From NCBI RefSeq assembly GCF_003963535.1, contig NZ_CP034539.1:9858001-9922000 (forward strand): a stretch of 64,000 bases of DNA, read 5' to 3'. Source of the stretch: Streptomyces cyaneochromogenes (GTDB lineage: Bacteria > Actinomycetota > Actinomycetes > Streptomycetales > Streptomycetaceae). Shown piece by piece: positions 40,696 through 49,410 of this stretch. Numbering within the stretch: position 1 is the first letter of the stretch; each line of letters opens with the position of its first letter. Under the pieces are notes generated by a model. It searched no databases, was not told the origin of the DNA, and saw only the letters and a list, made by a program, of their open reading frames with translations. A program made the position numbers and the translations under genes.

Positions 40696-41178
40696 ATGGC
40701 AACCGACGGTTTCACCACGTGTCTCTGGTACGACGGCCAGGCCGAGGAGGCCGCCCACTTCTACGTCTCGATCTTCAAGAACTCCAGCATCGGCGAGATC
40801 GCCCGCTACCCCGAGGGAGCGCTCCAGCCCGCCGGCAGCGTGATGACCGTCGAGTTCACGGCCAACGGCCACAAGTTCCTCGGCCTCAACGGCGGCCCCG
40901 AGTTCAAGTTCACCGAGGCGACCTCCTTCATGATCTTCTGCGAGAACCAGGAGGAGATCGACTACTACTGGACCAAGCTCACCGAGAACGGCGGCGAGCC
41001 CGGCCCGTGCGGGTGGCTGAAGGACAGGTTCGGCGTGTCCTGGCAGGTCGTCCCGGACCGGCTCCAGGCCATGATCACCGACCCGGACCCGGCGAAGGCG
41101 GCCCGCGTGACCGCCGCTTTCATGGCGATGAGCAAGTTCGACATCGCCGCCCTGGACAAGGCCTACGCGGGAGAGTGA
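40696..41178 (+). CDS. PhnB-like VOC protein (3-demethylubiquinone methyltransferase-like fold)
   Basis: The 160-residue protein has the PhnB/3-dmu-9_3-mt pattern: FTTCLWYDGQAEEAAHFYVSIFKNS, GSVMTVEFTANGHKFLGLNGGPEF, FMIFCENQEEIDYYWTKL and WLKDRFGVSWQVVPDRLQAMI. Despite the old name it is a VOC-fold protein with no methyltransferase site; functions are mostly unknown. ATG 40696 follows CAGGAGG. It is divergent from the epoxide hydrolase and ends only 7 bp from the convergent SGNH gene. Confidence 0.88.
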   Translation: MATDGFTTCLWYDGQAEEAAHFYVSIFKNSSIGEIARYPEGALQPAGSVMTVEFTANGHKFLGLNGGPEFKFTEATSFMIFCENQEEIDYYWTKLTENGGEPGPCGWLKDRFGVSWQVVPDRLQAMITDPDPAKAARVTAAFMAMSKFDIAALDKAYAGE

Positions 41179-41185
41179 GCCCCCT

Positions 41186-42094
41186 CTAGGGGTTCTCGCG
41201 GATCACCCGGGTGATCTCCAGGGCGATCCGCAGGATCCCGGGGGAGCGGACCGGGCAGGGCTTGGGCGTCGAGGTCGTGGGCGCCAGACAGAAGTGCAGA
41301 TAGTCGTCGTCGCGGTGCAGGGCGGTCCGGTCGCGGCCCGGCTGGGTGCAGTACTCGGCGTGCTCGCGTTCGTACGCCGTGCACGGCAGGTACTGGACCC
41401 AGGAGTAGCGGGCGCCGGCCGCACTCAGCGTCTTGCCCGCGTCCGCGACCAGGTCGCCCGAGGCGGCGGCCTGCTTCTCGTAGAGGGCGTTGACGCGCCG
41501 GACCCGGTCGGGAGTGATCGGGTCCGGGCCCTGCAGCACCCAGACGATCCGCGCCTCTCCGGCCGCCGCGATCTGATCGACGAGCCGCTTTATGTCGGCC
41601 TCGTACCGCTCGAAGTACTTCTGCGGGGAGGCGCCATGGGTGATGCCGTCCATGCAGGGTGTGTAACCCCACGCGTTGCCCCAGAACTGCAGCACCACGA
41701 AGTCGGGACGCAGCTTGCGCACCAGGGCGGCGGCCTTGTCCGCGACCGGCACGAGGGACCGTTTGCCGGTGCCCTCCAGGTAGTCGCACGGGGTGGTCCC
41801 CGAATAGGGGGCGCTCGTGTACGTCGCCCGCAGGTCCCGGCGCAGCTCCCGCCCCACCACCTCCTGGGCCTCCATCGCGAGCGAGTCGCCCAGATACAGC
41901 ACGTTCGGTGCCTTCGCGGCGGCGCTCGGAGCCGTACCGGCAGTGCTCGGCGAGGCAGGCGCCCGCTGCTGCGTGGTGGCCGACGCCTGCGGCACGTCCG
42001 CAGGCACGGCGTCCTTCGGCCCGGACGACGGATCCCCGCACGCGCCGAGCAGCACGGCGGCCAGCAGCACTCCCACGACCCACGGCTTCCGCAT
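41186..42094 (-). CDS. SGNH-hydrolase-like lipoprotein
   Basis: The 302-residue protein has a lipoprotein signal (LLAAVLLGAC, Cys19), a Ser/Pro/Ala-rich linker (about 25-62), then an SGNH/GDSL-like fold: NVLYLGDSLAMEAQEVVG (block I, catalytic Ser), FVVLQFWGNAWGYTPC (block III Gly-Asn) and DDDYLHFCLAPTT (block V, Asp-x-x-His). It may deacetylate or deacylate a cell-wall polymer or glycan at the outer face. Four or more Cys in the mature part could form disulfides. The start is ATG 42094. The gene follows the methyltransferase-terpene operon on the same strand after 117 bp and is unlikely to be part of it. Confidence 0.8.
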   Translation of the reverse strand: MRKPWVVGVLLAAVLLGACGDPSSGPKDAVPADVPQASATTQQRAPASPSTAGTAPSAAAKAPNVLYLGDSLAMEAQEVVGRELRRDLRATYTSAPYSGTTPCDYLEGTGKRSLVPVADKAAALVRKLRPDFVVLQFWGNAWGYTPCMDGITHGASPQKYFERYEADIKRLVDQIAAAGEARIVWVLQGPDPITPDRVRRVNALYEKQAAASGDLVADAGKTLSAAGARYSWVQYLPCTAYEREHAEYCTQPGRDRTALHRDDDYLHFCLAPTTSTPKPCPVRSPGILRIALEITRVIRENP

Positions 42095-42211
42095 ACGGCA
42101 ACTCCCGCCCCGGACACCGAAAACGGTTCCCCAGGCAAGCACAGCCGGCCCTCGGGGGGAAGCCCCGGGTCGGCCACGGAACTCCGTGGCCGACCCGGGC
42201 CCCACCTTCGC

Positions 42212-43093
42212 TCAGACGCGGTCCGCGGCGATCAGCAGGTACTGGAAACTGCCGTTGCGGTACGCGCTCAGGAACGTGTCCTCGATGCCCGTCACCAGGT
42301 GATCGGCCTCGCGGCGCAGCTCCCAGTAGGGGATGGTCGCCGAGGTCAGATCCTGCACGTGGACCGGCACGAGCCGGTTGCGGGCCATCGCGCGGAAGTA
42401 CGCCGAGCGCGGGTGGATGTCGCAGATGTAGTGGGCGTTGATGAGGGACACCTCGCGCGAGGCGCGCCCGTAGGTGTCGTTGTAGCAGCCGGTGATGGTC
42501 ACGTAGCGGCCGCCGCGGCGCAGCAGCCGGGCGTGCTCGGCGAACAGCAGGTCGAGCTCGACGTACATGGTCGACTCGTTGTTCCACGAGGCCGCGAACG
42601 CCCCGGACGGCAGTCCGGTGTCGAGCATGTTCCGGCAGTGGTAGCGCACCTGGTCGCCGATGCCCCGCTTGCGGGCCTGCTCGTTGGCGAACTCGGCCTG
42701 CTTGGCGGAGAGGGTGACCCCGTCGGCCTCGCAGCCGTGGCGCAGATGGGCCACGACACTGCCGCCCCCGCGTCCGCAGCCGGCGTCGAAGACCCGGTCG
42801 TCGGGCGTCAGCGGGCCGAGCCGGTCGGCGAGCAGCTCTGCCTGGGCGTGCTCCAGCCGGTGCAGTTCGGCGGTGATGCGCTCCCGGCGCCGGACGGGGT
42901 CGGGTTCGTCGAGCACGGAGCGGTCGGCGTCGCCGATGCCGTAGTGATGGTGGTACAGGTCGTCGATCTTTCCGAGTTCGAGGTTGACCGGGTTCTCCTC
43001 GGCGTTCCAGTAGTCCGCGACGCGGGTCTGGTACGTGGACTGGGACGGCACCGGGACGGCGGTGGAGGTGCCGGCTTCGGGGGCGATGGTCAA
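42212..43093 (-). CDS. mtf: Geranyl diphosphate 2-C-methyltransferase
   Basis: The 293-residue SAM-dependent methyltransferase has DDRVFDAGCGRGGGSVVAHL (motif I, about residues 99-118) and the substrate-pocket sequence NNESTMYVELDLLFAEHARLLRRGG. YHHHYGIGD near residue 47 is typical of GPP methyltransferases. It adds a methyl to geranyl diphosphate, giving 2-methyl-GPP, the substrate for 2-methylisoborneol-type cyclases. It is the third gene of the encapsulin-cyclase-methyltransferase operon, 50 bp after the cyclase. The N terminus (1-20) is flexible. High similarity to the S. coelicolor SCO7701 type is expected but was not computed. Confidence 0.9.
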   Translation of the reverse strand: MTIAPEAGTSTAVPVPSQSTYQTRVADYWNAEENPVNLELGKIDDLYHHHYGIGDADRSVLDEPDPVRRRERITAELHRLEHAQAELLADRLGPLTPDDRVFDAGCGRGGGSVVAHLRHGCEADGVTLSAKQAEFANEQARKRGIGDQVRYHCRNMLDTGLPSGAFAASWNNESTMYVELDLLFAEHARLLRRGGRYVTITGCYNDTYGRASREVSLINAHYICDIHPRSAYFRAMARNRLVPVHVQDLTSATIPYWELRREADHLVTGIEDTFLSAYRNGSFQYLLIAADRV

Positions 43094-43143
43094 CGGTTAC
43101 TCCTCGTGCTGGTCACTGTGACGCTCTGTCATTCGATGGCGCA

Positions 43144-44190
43144 TTACCAGTAGTTGGGCAGGTGGTAGCGGTGGGTGTTGGTCGAATGCCACTCGTGGTT
43201 GCCGGCCACCCAGTCGGACAGGCTCCGGGCGTAGCGCTCCACGAGGGGTGAGGTGGCGGACAGCAGGGCCGACTCCTCCTCGAAGGACTCCATGATCCGG
43301 TTGTGGATCTCGACGGCCTTCAGATAGGCGGCCTTCAGGCCGCACCGCTCGTTCGCGGCGATGACCTGCGGCAGATTGAGGTGCGTCGGGTCGCTGGCCA
43401 GCTCCTTGGTGAACGAGTACAGGTCGTTGACGATCGTGGTGGCGTTGCAGGCGAGCGCGGTGATCCGCTGGATCTCGGGCCGGGCGTAGACGGCCTCGGG
43501 CAGTTCGTAGCCGTCCACGGCGTCCACGATCGACAGACAGGGCCGGAAGTTGTTGAACTGCCGCATCACCAGGTACTCCCAGACCCGCGGTACGTACCGG
43601 GTCTCCGCCCACGCGGCCTCGGCCAGATAACCCAGGTGCAGCCGGGCGATGTCGTGCACGAAGCGGTCGGTCTGGCTGGGCGTGGCGAACGCGGCGTAGT
43701 CCTGCAGCGCGAAGTGGTACGAGCGCAGCGGACCGTCGGCCCGCACGCCCTCGCGCCACTCCTCCTCCAGCTCGGGAATCCCGTGGTACGGATCGATCGC
43801 CGACTGGGCCATGATCAGCCGGCCCCCGAGTCCCCGGCGCGCACCGCCCCGGCCCTCGTCCTCCTCGCAGTAGCAGGAGTCGACGACGTTCTCGGCGAGC
43901 AGCAGCTCGCCGGCCGCGGTCAGCCGTTCCAGATCGGCCGCCTCCGGGTGCTGAAGCACCACCGCCCGCCCGAACTGGAACCCCGAGAAGTCCCCCGACC
44001 ACGCCGCGGGGAACAGATCGAGGCGTCGCGCCCAGGCCTCCAGCCTGTGGTCGACCTCCGCGGCCTTCTCCGGGTCGGCGGGTGCGACCTGCCGGTACCG
44101 CAGCCCCGGGATCGCCCCGCCGCGCCGGGCGCGCAGGCTGCTCGCCAGGTTCGGCGGGCCCGGCAGCGAGGTGGGGGACGACGTGCTCAT
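43144..44190 (-). CDS. tpc: 2-Methylisoborneol synthase-like terpene cyclase, short N terminus
   Basis: The 348-residue class I terpene cyclase has LLLAENVVDSCYCEEDEG at the acid-rich position (D104-S-C-Y-C-E-E-D111). The usual 2-MIB synthase text is DDCYCEDH, so the second Asp is Ser here. The NSE motif is intact: N255-D-L-Y-S259-F-T-K262-E263. ATPSQTDRFVHDIARLHLGYLAEAAWAET and EYLVMRQFNNFRPC are family landmarks. Known enzymes are about 440 residues with a long Pro-rich N-terminal tail; this one has only about 35 residues before the cyclase fold. It lies between the encapsulin (16 bp) and the GPP methyltransferase. ATG 44190 has GGAG 6 nt upstream. Confidence 0.88.
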   Translation of the reverse strand: MSTSSPTSLPGPPNLASSLRARRGGAIPGLRYRQVAPADPEKAAEVDHRLEAWARRLDLFPAAWSGDFSGFQFGRAVVLQHPEAADLERLTAAGELLLAENVVDSCYCEEDEGRGGARRGLGGRLIMAQSAIDPYHGIPELEEEWREGVRADGPLRSYHFALQDYAAFATPSQTDRFVHDIARLHLGYLAEAAWAETRYVPRVWEYLVMRQFNNFRPCLSIVDAVDGYELPEAVYARPEIQRITALACNATTIVNDLYSFTKELASDPTHLNLPQVIAANERCGLKAAYLKAVEIHNRIMESFEEESALLSATSPLVERYARSLSDWVAGNHEWHSTNTHRYHLPNYW

Positions 44191-44206
44191 GACGTGCTCC
44201 AAGCGG

Positions 44207-45649
44207 TCACTCGGCCGTCCGGCCGACCTGGGCGTTCTCGAGGATCCCGACCGCGTCGGGGACGAGGATCGCCAGCGAGTAGTAGGCGGTGACGAGATAG
44301 CGGATGATCGAGTTGGCGTCGATGCCCATGAACCGCACGTTCAGACCGGGCTGGTGCTCCTCCGGGATCCCGGTCTGGTAGAGCCCGATGGCGCCCTGGT
44401 CGCCCTCGCCGGTGCGCAGCGCGATGATGCTGCTGGTGTGCTGCGGGCTGATCGGGATCTTGTTGCACGGGAAGATCGGCACACCGCGCCAGGCGGGGAT
44501 CTCGTGCCCCTCGACGCTCGCCGTGCCCGGCACCAGCCCGCGCCGGTTGCACTGCCGGAAGAACGCCGCGATCGCCTTCGGATGGGCGATGAACAGCTTC
44601 GTCTTACGGCGCATCGACAGCAGCTCGTCCATGTCGTCCGGGGTCGGCGGCCCGGTGAAGGTGCTGATGCGCTGCCCGTAGTCGACGTTGTGCAGCAGCC
44701 CGAACTCCCGGTTGTTGACCAGCTCCCACTCCTGACGTTCGCGGATCTCCTCGATCGTCAGCCTCAGTTGCTGCTCGGTCTGGTTCATCGGGTTGTTGTA
44801 GAGATCGGCGACCCTGGTGTGCACGCGCAGCACGGTCTGGGTGAGTGACAGCTCGTACTCGCGCGGCGCGAGGTCGTAGTCGACGTAGCCGCCGTCGATG
44901 GTCGGCTCGCCGACGTGGCCGGCCTGCACCGGTACGTCGGCCTCGCCCTTGCGGTTCATGGGCAGGTTCTGCCGCGCGGCGTAGGCCTCCAGGTGCGCCG
45001 CGAGGGACGGCACCCGGTCGGTGAACTCCTGGACGACGCTCCAGGGCAGCGTGAGCAGCACGCCGGCCGTCTCCGCCCGCACCGAGCTCAGCCACAGCGG
45101 GTCGGGCTGGCCGATGGCCTCGTCGCCGATCTGATCGCCGTCGGTGACGACTCCGACGATCTCCTCCTCGCCGTACTTGCCTGCCGTGAAGCGGGTGAAC
45201 CGGCCGTGCACGACCAGGTAGGTCTCCGTGACGGGCTGCCCGGCCTCGATGAGCACCTGGCCGGCGCGCACCTCCCGGACCCGGAACCGGGTGGAGATCT
45301 CCCGCAGGACGTCGGTGTCGGTGTAGCCGCGCAGGACCGGCAGTTCGGTGAGGGTCTCGGGGATGACCTTGATGTCGTAGGCGCCGTTCTGGTCGAACTG
45401 CACCCGGCCGCGGCCCACGCGCAGTTGCAGACGCCGGTTGACCCGGTAGGTGCCGCCCTTGACGTCCACCCAGGGCAGCATCCGCAGCAGCCAGCGCGAG
45501 CTGATGGCCTGCATCTGGGGTTCGGACTTGGTGGTGGTGGCGAGCTGCCGGGCCGCCTGGGTGCTGAGACTGGTGAGTGAGCTGTCGGAATTCGGTGCGG
45601 GATCGGGTTCGTCGATGGCGGGACCGGTGGCGCTGTCCGGTGTGGACAA
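44207..45649 (-). CDS. cnb: Family 2B encapsulin shell protein with cyclic-nucleotide-binding insert
   Basis: The 480-residue protein has the HK97-like encapsulin fold of family 2B. An N-terminal arm and E-loop run about 40-100 (STQAARQLATTTKSEPQMQA, YDIKVIPETLTELPVL), a cyclic-nucleotide-binding domain is inserted at about 104-222 (FRVREVRAGQVLIEAGQPVT, GEEEIVGVVTDGDQIGDEA), and a C-terminal shell part includes VDYDLAPREYELSLTQTVLRVHTRV and FIAHPKAIAAFFRQCNRRGL. Such shells form T=1 compartments that enclose terpene cyclases. TTG 45649 with GGGAGGGAAA before it is the likely start. It is the first gene of the three-gene operon; the EshA/EshB proteins are relatives. Confidence 0.9.
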   Translation of the reverse strand: MSTPDSATGPAIDEPDPAPNSDSSLTSLSTQAARQLATTTKSEPQMQAISSRWLLRMLPWVDVKGGTYRVNRRLQLRVGRGRVQFDQNGAYDIKVIPETLTELPVLRGYTDTDVLREISTRFRVREVRAGQVLIEAGQPVTETYLVVHGRFTRFTAGKYGEEEIVGVVTDGDQIGDEAIGQPDPLWLSSVRAETAGVLLTLPWSVVQEFTDRVPSLAAHLEAYAARQNLPMNRKGEADVPVQAGHVGEPTIDGGYVDYDLAPREYELSLTQTVLRVHTRVADLYNNPMNQTEQQLRLTIEEIRERQEWELVNNREFGLLHNVDYGQRISTFTGPPTPDDMDELLSMRRKTKLFIAHPKAIAAFFRQCNRRGLVPGTASVEGHEIPAWRGVPIFPCNKIPISPQHTSSIIALRTGEGDQGAIGLYQTGIPEEHQPGLNVRFMGIDANSIIRYLVTAYYSLAILVPDAVGILENAQVGRTAE

Positions 45650-45840
45650 TTTCCCTCCCGGGAGGTGAGCTGGGCTGGCCGAGCGCGTGCACCAGCCAAA
45701 CAGCCGTGGCGGCTTCGTGATCAGGGCGTGAAAGGGGCGGTTTCAGGCGTCGGAGGTGCAAACCTTCCGTATGAGGCAGAAGACGCACCGTGGGTGATCC
45801 CGCTCCCCTCCCGTGCCTCCGCACGCCCGCGAGGCCACGC

Positions 45841-46863
45841 TCAGGACAGGTCGTCGACCAGCACCGCCGCGCCGTCGAACCGGCCCGCCTTCAGATCCCG
45901 CAGCGCCTCGTCGGCCCGCGACAGGGGATAGGGGTGCGTGGTGGCGTGGACGGCGTGCTCGGCGGCGAGCGCGAGGAACTCACGGCCGTCCTCGCGCGTG
46001 TTGGAGGTGACGCTGCGCAACTGCTTCTCGTAGAAGAGGTCGGTCTGGTAGCGCAGCGCCGGGACGTCGCTGAGGTGGATGCCCGCGATCGCCAGCGTTC
46101 CGCCCCGGTCGAGGGCCCGCAGCGCCACCGGGACCAGTTCGCCGACCGGCGCGAACAGGATCGCGCTGTCCAGCGGCTCCGGCGGCATCTCGGTGGCGTC
46201 ACGGGCCGAGGCGGCCCCCAGCTCCAGCGCGAGCTTGCGCGCTGCCGCGCCCCGCGTCAGCACGTGCACGACGGCGCCCTCCGCCATCGCGACCTGCGCG
46301 CACAGATGGGCGCTGCCCCCGAAGCCGTACAGCCCGAGCCGCCCGCCCGCCGGGAGCGCCGCCCGCCGCAGCGCGCGATGGCCGATGATCCCGGCGCACA
46401 GCAGCGGCGCGAGCGTCACGTCGTCGAGGTCGCCCGGCAACCGGTACGCGAACGCGGCCGGTACGGTCGTGTACGGCGCGTATCCGCCGTCGGCGTCCCA
46501 GCCCGTGTACCGCGAGGCAGGACACAGGTTCTCGGCGCCGCGCGCGCAGTAGGCGCAGGTGCCGTCGGTGCGCCGCAGCCAGGCCACCCCCACCCGCTCC
46601 CCGACGTCGAAGCCGCGCACCGCGCGCCCGAACCCGGCCACCACGCCGACGACCTCGTGCCCGGGCGTGACCCCCGGCCGGTGCACCGGCAGATCCCCCT
46701 CGGTGACGTGCAGATCCGTTCGGCACACCCCGCAGGCCCGCACCCGCACCAGCAGCTCGTCGTCGTCCGGTACCGGCACCGGCTTCTCGACCAGCCGCAG
46801 GGACCCCGACTCGACGGGCCCCGGCTCGATCACCGACCACGCGGGCATCGTCCCGTCCGCCAT
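45841..46863 (-). CDS. Zinc-dependent alcohol dehydrogenase (MDR)
   Basis: The 340-residue medium-chain dehydrogenase has the catalytic zinc ligands Cys (RACGVCRTDLHVTEG) and His-Glu (TPGHEVVGVV). The structural-zinc loop reads RRTDGTCAYCARGAENLC; the first of the four usual Cys is Asp here, so the loop may be looser. The NAD(P) Rossmann segment is RLGLYGFGGSAHLCAQVAMA, with the usual GxGxxG changed to GFGGSA. Similar to AdhP-like primary alcohol dehydrogenases. Start ATG 46863 (MADGTMPAWSV). Substrate is unknown. It is divergent from a VOC gene. Confidence 0.88.
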   Translation of the reverse strand: MADGTMPAWSVIEPGPVESGSLRLVEKPVPVPDDDELLVRVRACGVCRTDLHVTEGDLPVHRPGVTPGHEVVGVVAGFGRAVRGFDVGERVGVAWLRRTDGTCAYCARGAENLCPASRYTGWDADGGYAPYTTVPAAFAYRLPGDLDDVTLAPLLCAGIIGHRALRRAALPAGGRLGLYGFGGSAHLCAQVAMAEGAVVHVLTRGAAARKLALELGAASARDATEMPPEPLDSAILFAPVGELVPVALRALDRGGTLAIAGIHLSDVPALRYQTDLFYEKQLRSVTSNTREDGREFLALAAEHAVHATTHPYPLSRADEALRDLKAGRFDGAAVLVDDLS

Positions 46864-46999
46864 ACCGAGCCCCGTCCGTCGACCGCTCGCCGTCTGCCCC
46901 CAGTCTGGGACGGAACCGGGCATTCGGCGCGCGGCCGGACTGCCGGATGGCTAGCGTGAGAATCGGGACAACCCACCGATCCGGGAGAGGGCCGCAGTC

Positions 47000-47803
47000 A
47001 TGGCCGTGAAACCTGAAGGAACCCCTGTCTGGGCCGACGCGATGTTCACCGACATCGAGGGAGCGAAGAACTTCTACGGCGACGTCCTCGGCTGGACGTT
47101 CGGCGAGCAGTCGTCGGAGTACGGCAACTACACCCAGGCCTACGCGGACGGCAAGGCGGCCGCCGCGGTCGTCCCGCCCATGCCGGGCCAGGAGGGCATG
47201 TCGCAGTGGTGCCTCTACTTCGCCTCGCCCGACGTCGCCGCCACCGCGGCGAGGATCCGTGAGAACGGCGGCGAGATCCTGATGGAGCCCATGGCGGTCG
47301 GCGACTTCGGCAGCATGTGCCTGGCCCGCGACCCCGGTGGCGTCGTCTTCGGTGTGTGGCAGGCCGGCACCCACGAGGGCTTCGAGGCGGAGATGACCGA
47401 GCCCGGGGCCTTCTGCTGGGCGGAGATCTTCACCCGCGAGCCGGAGAAGTCCGACGCCTTCTTCCCCGCTGTCTTCGGCTACGGTCAGCAGCAGATGGAG
47501 GATGGCGAGATGGACTTCCGCCTCTACACGCTCGGCGGGGACACCATGGCCCTGGGCCGGATGAAGATGACGGACGACTTCCCCGACGACATCCCTCCGT
47601 GGATCAACGTCTACTTCAACGTCCCCGACTGCGACGACGCCGTCGCCAAGGCCACCAAGCTCGGCGGCGTGCTGCGCTTCGGCCCGATGGGCAGCCCGTT
47701 CGGCCGGTTCGCCGCGCTGAGCGACCCGCAGGGCGCGAACTTCTCGGTGATCGACACCGGCACCACCGAGGGCGAGATGCCCAAGCTCAGCGACGTCTCC
47801 TGA
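47000..47803 (+). CDS. Two-module VOC protein
   Basis: The 267-residue protein has two VOC modules in tandem: residues about 9-122 (WADAMFTDIEGAKNFYGDVLGWTF, CLYFASPDVAATAARIRENGG) and about 135-255 (FCWAEIFTREPEKSDAFFPAVFGYG, YFNVPDCDDAVAKATKLGG, FAALSDPQGANFSVID). It resembles the mycobacterial 27-kDa antigen Cfp30B group. Function is unknown; metal-ligand His/Glu positions are degenerate. The start ATG follows GGGAGAGG. It is divergent from the alcohol dehydrogenase and followed by RNase H after 48 bp. Confidence 0.87.
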   Translation: MAVKPEGTPVWADAMFTDIEGAKNFYGDVLGWTFGEQSSEYGNYTQAYADGKAAAAVVPPMPGQEGMSQWCLYFASPDVAATAARIRENGGEILMEPMAVGDFGSMCLARDPGGVVFGVWQAGTHEGFEAEMTEPGAFCWAEIFTREPEKSDAFFPAVFGYGQQQMEDGEMDFRLYTLGGDTMALGRMKMTDDFPDDIPPWINVYFNVPDCDDAVAKATKLGGVLRFGPMGSPFGRFAALSDPQGANFSVIDTGTTEGEMPKLSDVS

Positions 47804-47851
47804 CCGACTCCGCGACCGGGTACCCGACCCGCCCATGGCATGATCGGGCAC

Positions 47852-48532
47852 ATGCGTGAACGAGTTGTGGCCGCGTGCGACGGGGCTTCGAAGGGAAACC
47901 CCGGTCCGGCGGGCTGGGCCTGGGTCGTCGCCGACGAGAAGGAGACGCCGGCCCGCTGGGAGGCGGGGCCACTCGGCAGGGCCACGAACAACGTCGCGGA
48001 ACTCACCGCGCTGGAACGCCTGCTCACGGCGACCGACCCCGGCGTACCGCTGGAGATCCGCATGGACTCGCAGTACGCCATGAAGGCCGTCACTACCTGG
48101 CTGCCGAACTGGAAGCGCAACGGCTGGAAGACGGCCGCCGGCAAGCCGGTCGCCAACCAGGACCTGGTCGTGCGCATCGACGAACTGCTCGCCGGCCGCA
48201 CGGTCGAGTTCCGCTACGTCCCCGCCCACCAGGTCGACGGCGACCCGCTGAACGACTTCGCCGACCGCGCCGCCAGCCAGGCGGCCAGTGTCCAGGAGCC
48301 CGCGGGCAGCGGCCTCGGCTCACCGGAGCCGCCGCCCTCCCCGGACACCCCGCCGGCCAAGTCCCCGCGCCGCAAGGCCGCGGCCCCCCGGAAGAACGGC
48401 AGTTCCTCGCGCACCATCAAGGCCAAGTTCCCCGGCCGCTGCGTCTGCGGACGCGGCTACGCGGCGGGTGAGCCCATCGCCAAGAACGCCCAGGGCTGGG
48501 GCCACCCGGAGTGCCGTACCGCCGAAGCCTGA
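47852..48532 (+). CDS. RNase HI with C-terminal Cys/His extension
   Basis: The 226-residue protein has an RNase H core (about 1-145) with acidic residues D10 (AACDGASKGNPGPAGWAW), E50, D72 (RMDSQYAMKAV) and D138 (NDFADRAA). A Pro/Ser/Lys linker and a small C-terminal module follow: KAKFPGRCVCGRGYAAGEPI then WGHPECRT, a C-x-C...H-x2-C set that may bind zinc or nucleic acid. It would degrade RNA in RNA-DNA hybrids. ATG 47852 was preferred to ATG 47840 because CATGAT lies 7 nt before it, suggesting a leaderless message. The N-terminal hybrid-binding domain of some RNases H is absent. Confidence 0.85.
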   Translation: MRERVVAACDGASKGNPGPAGWAWVVADEKETPARWEAGPLGRATNNVAELTALERLLTATDPGVPLEIRMDSQYAMKAVTTWLPNWKRNGWKTAAGKPVANQDLVVRIDELLAGRTVEFRYVPAHQVDGDPLNDFADRAASQAASVQEPAGSGLGSPEPPPSPDTPPAKSPRRKAAAPRKNGSSSRTIKAKFPGRCVCGRGYAAGEPIAKNAQGWGHPECRTAEA

Positions 48533-48551
48533 CCGATCGGCCTGCGGGGTC

Positions 48552-49376
48552 TCAGGCCGCGTCGAAGGTGTAGTGCGCGGTGTGGTCCAGCAGATCGGCC
48601 GGGCGCACATCGTTCCACGGCTTCATCGTGTCGTTGAGATCGACCACGTTCGGTGTCCCGGCCGTCGGCACATAGCCGGAGCCGGGGTGCCGCCGCTGCC
48701 AGTCCGCCCACAGCTTGTCGATGTAGGCGTGGTGCAGCCAGAACACCGGGTCGTTGGGCGACATACCGGTGGCCATCTGCCCGCCGACCCAGACATGGAC
48801 CCGGTTGTGCAGATTGACGCCGCGCCACCCTTCGAGGTGGTTGCGGAAGCCGTCCGAGGCGCTGTTCCAGGGCGCCATGTCGTACGTCGGCATCGCGAGC
48901 ACGGACTCCACCTCGGCCCGGGTCGGCAGCTCCCGTACGGCCGTGCCCAGCGACCTGCGCAGGAACGTACGGCCGTCGACGCGCACGTTGATCGTCCAGT
49001 TGCCGCTCGACGCGGCGAACGGCCCGTCCATCACCCGCCCGTCGAGGCTGCGCCCGGTGCCACCGAGGAAGTCCGGCGCCCACAGCGAGGAGCGTATGGA
49101 GCGGTCGGTGCTCCAGTCCCAGTACGGCAGCGCGACCGAGGCGTCCACCTTCTGCAGCGCCTGCTCGAATTCGAGCAGGAATCTGCGGTGCCAGGGCAGG
49201 AAGGACGGTGATCGGTGGCCGGTGCGCTCCCCGTTGTCGGTGTCGCCGATGATGAAGGCGTTGTGCGTCGTGACGAACTCGTCGTAACGGCCGCTGCGCT
49301 TCAACTCCAGCACGGCGGCGACGAACCGCCGCTTCTCGTCGGCGGTGAGCAGGGCCTGGTTCTTGCGGACGGTCAT
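48552..49376 (-). CDS. melC2: Tyrosinase MelC2
   Basis: The 274-residue type 3 copper enzyme has copper A ligands His38, His54, His63 (TTHNAF, GHRSPSFLPWHRRF) and copper B ligands His190, His194, His216 (HNRVHVWVGG, WLHHAYIDKLW). These are the same residue numbers as in the structurally known S. castaneoglobisporus tyrosinase. It oxidises tyrosine to dopaquinone for melanin. It has no signal peptide and is exported with the Tat-bearing caddie MelC1. It follows melC1 by 34 bp. Start ATG 49376. Confidence 0.96.
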   Translation of the reverse strand: MTVRKNQALLTADEKRRFVAAVLELKRSGRYDEFVTTHNAFIIGDTDNGERTGHRSPSFLPWHRRFLLEFEQALQKVDASVALPYWDWSTDRSIRSSLWAPDFLGGTGRSLDGRVMDGPFAASSGNWTINVRVDGRTFLRRSLGTAVRELPTRAEVESVLAMPTYDMAPWNSASDGFRNHLEGWRGVNLHNRVHVWVGGQMATGMSPNDPVFWLHHAYIDKLWADWQRRHPGSGYVPTAGTPNVVDLNDTMKPWNDVRPADLLDHTAHYTFDAA

Positions 49377-49410
49377 GTGCGCGGATGCTCCAAAGTGCGG
49401 GTACGTCAGG

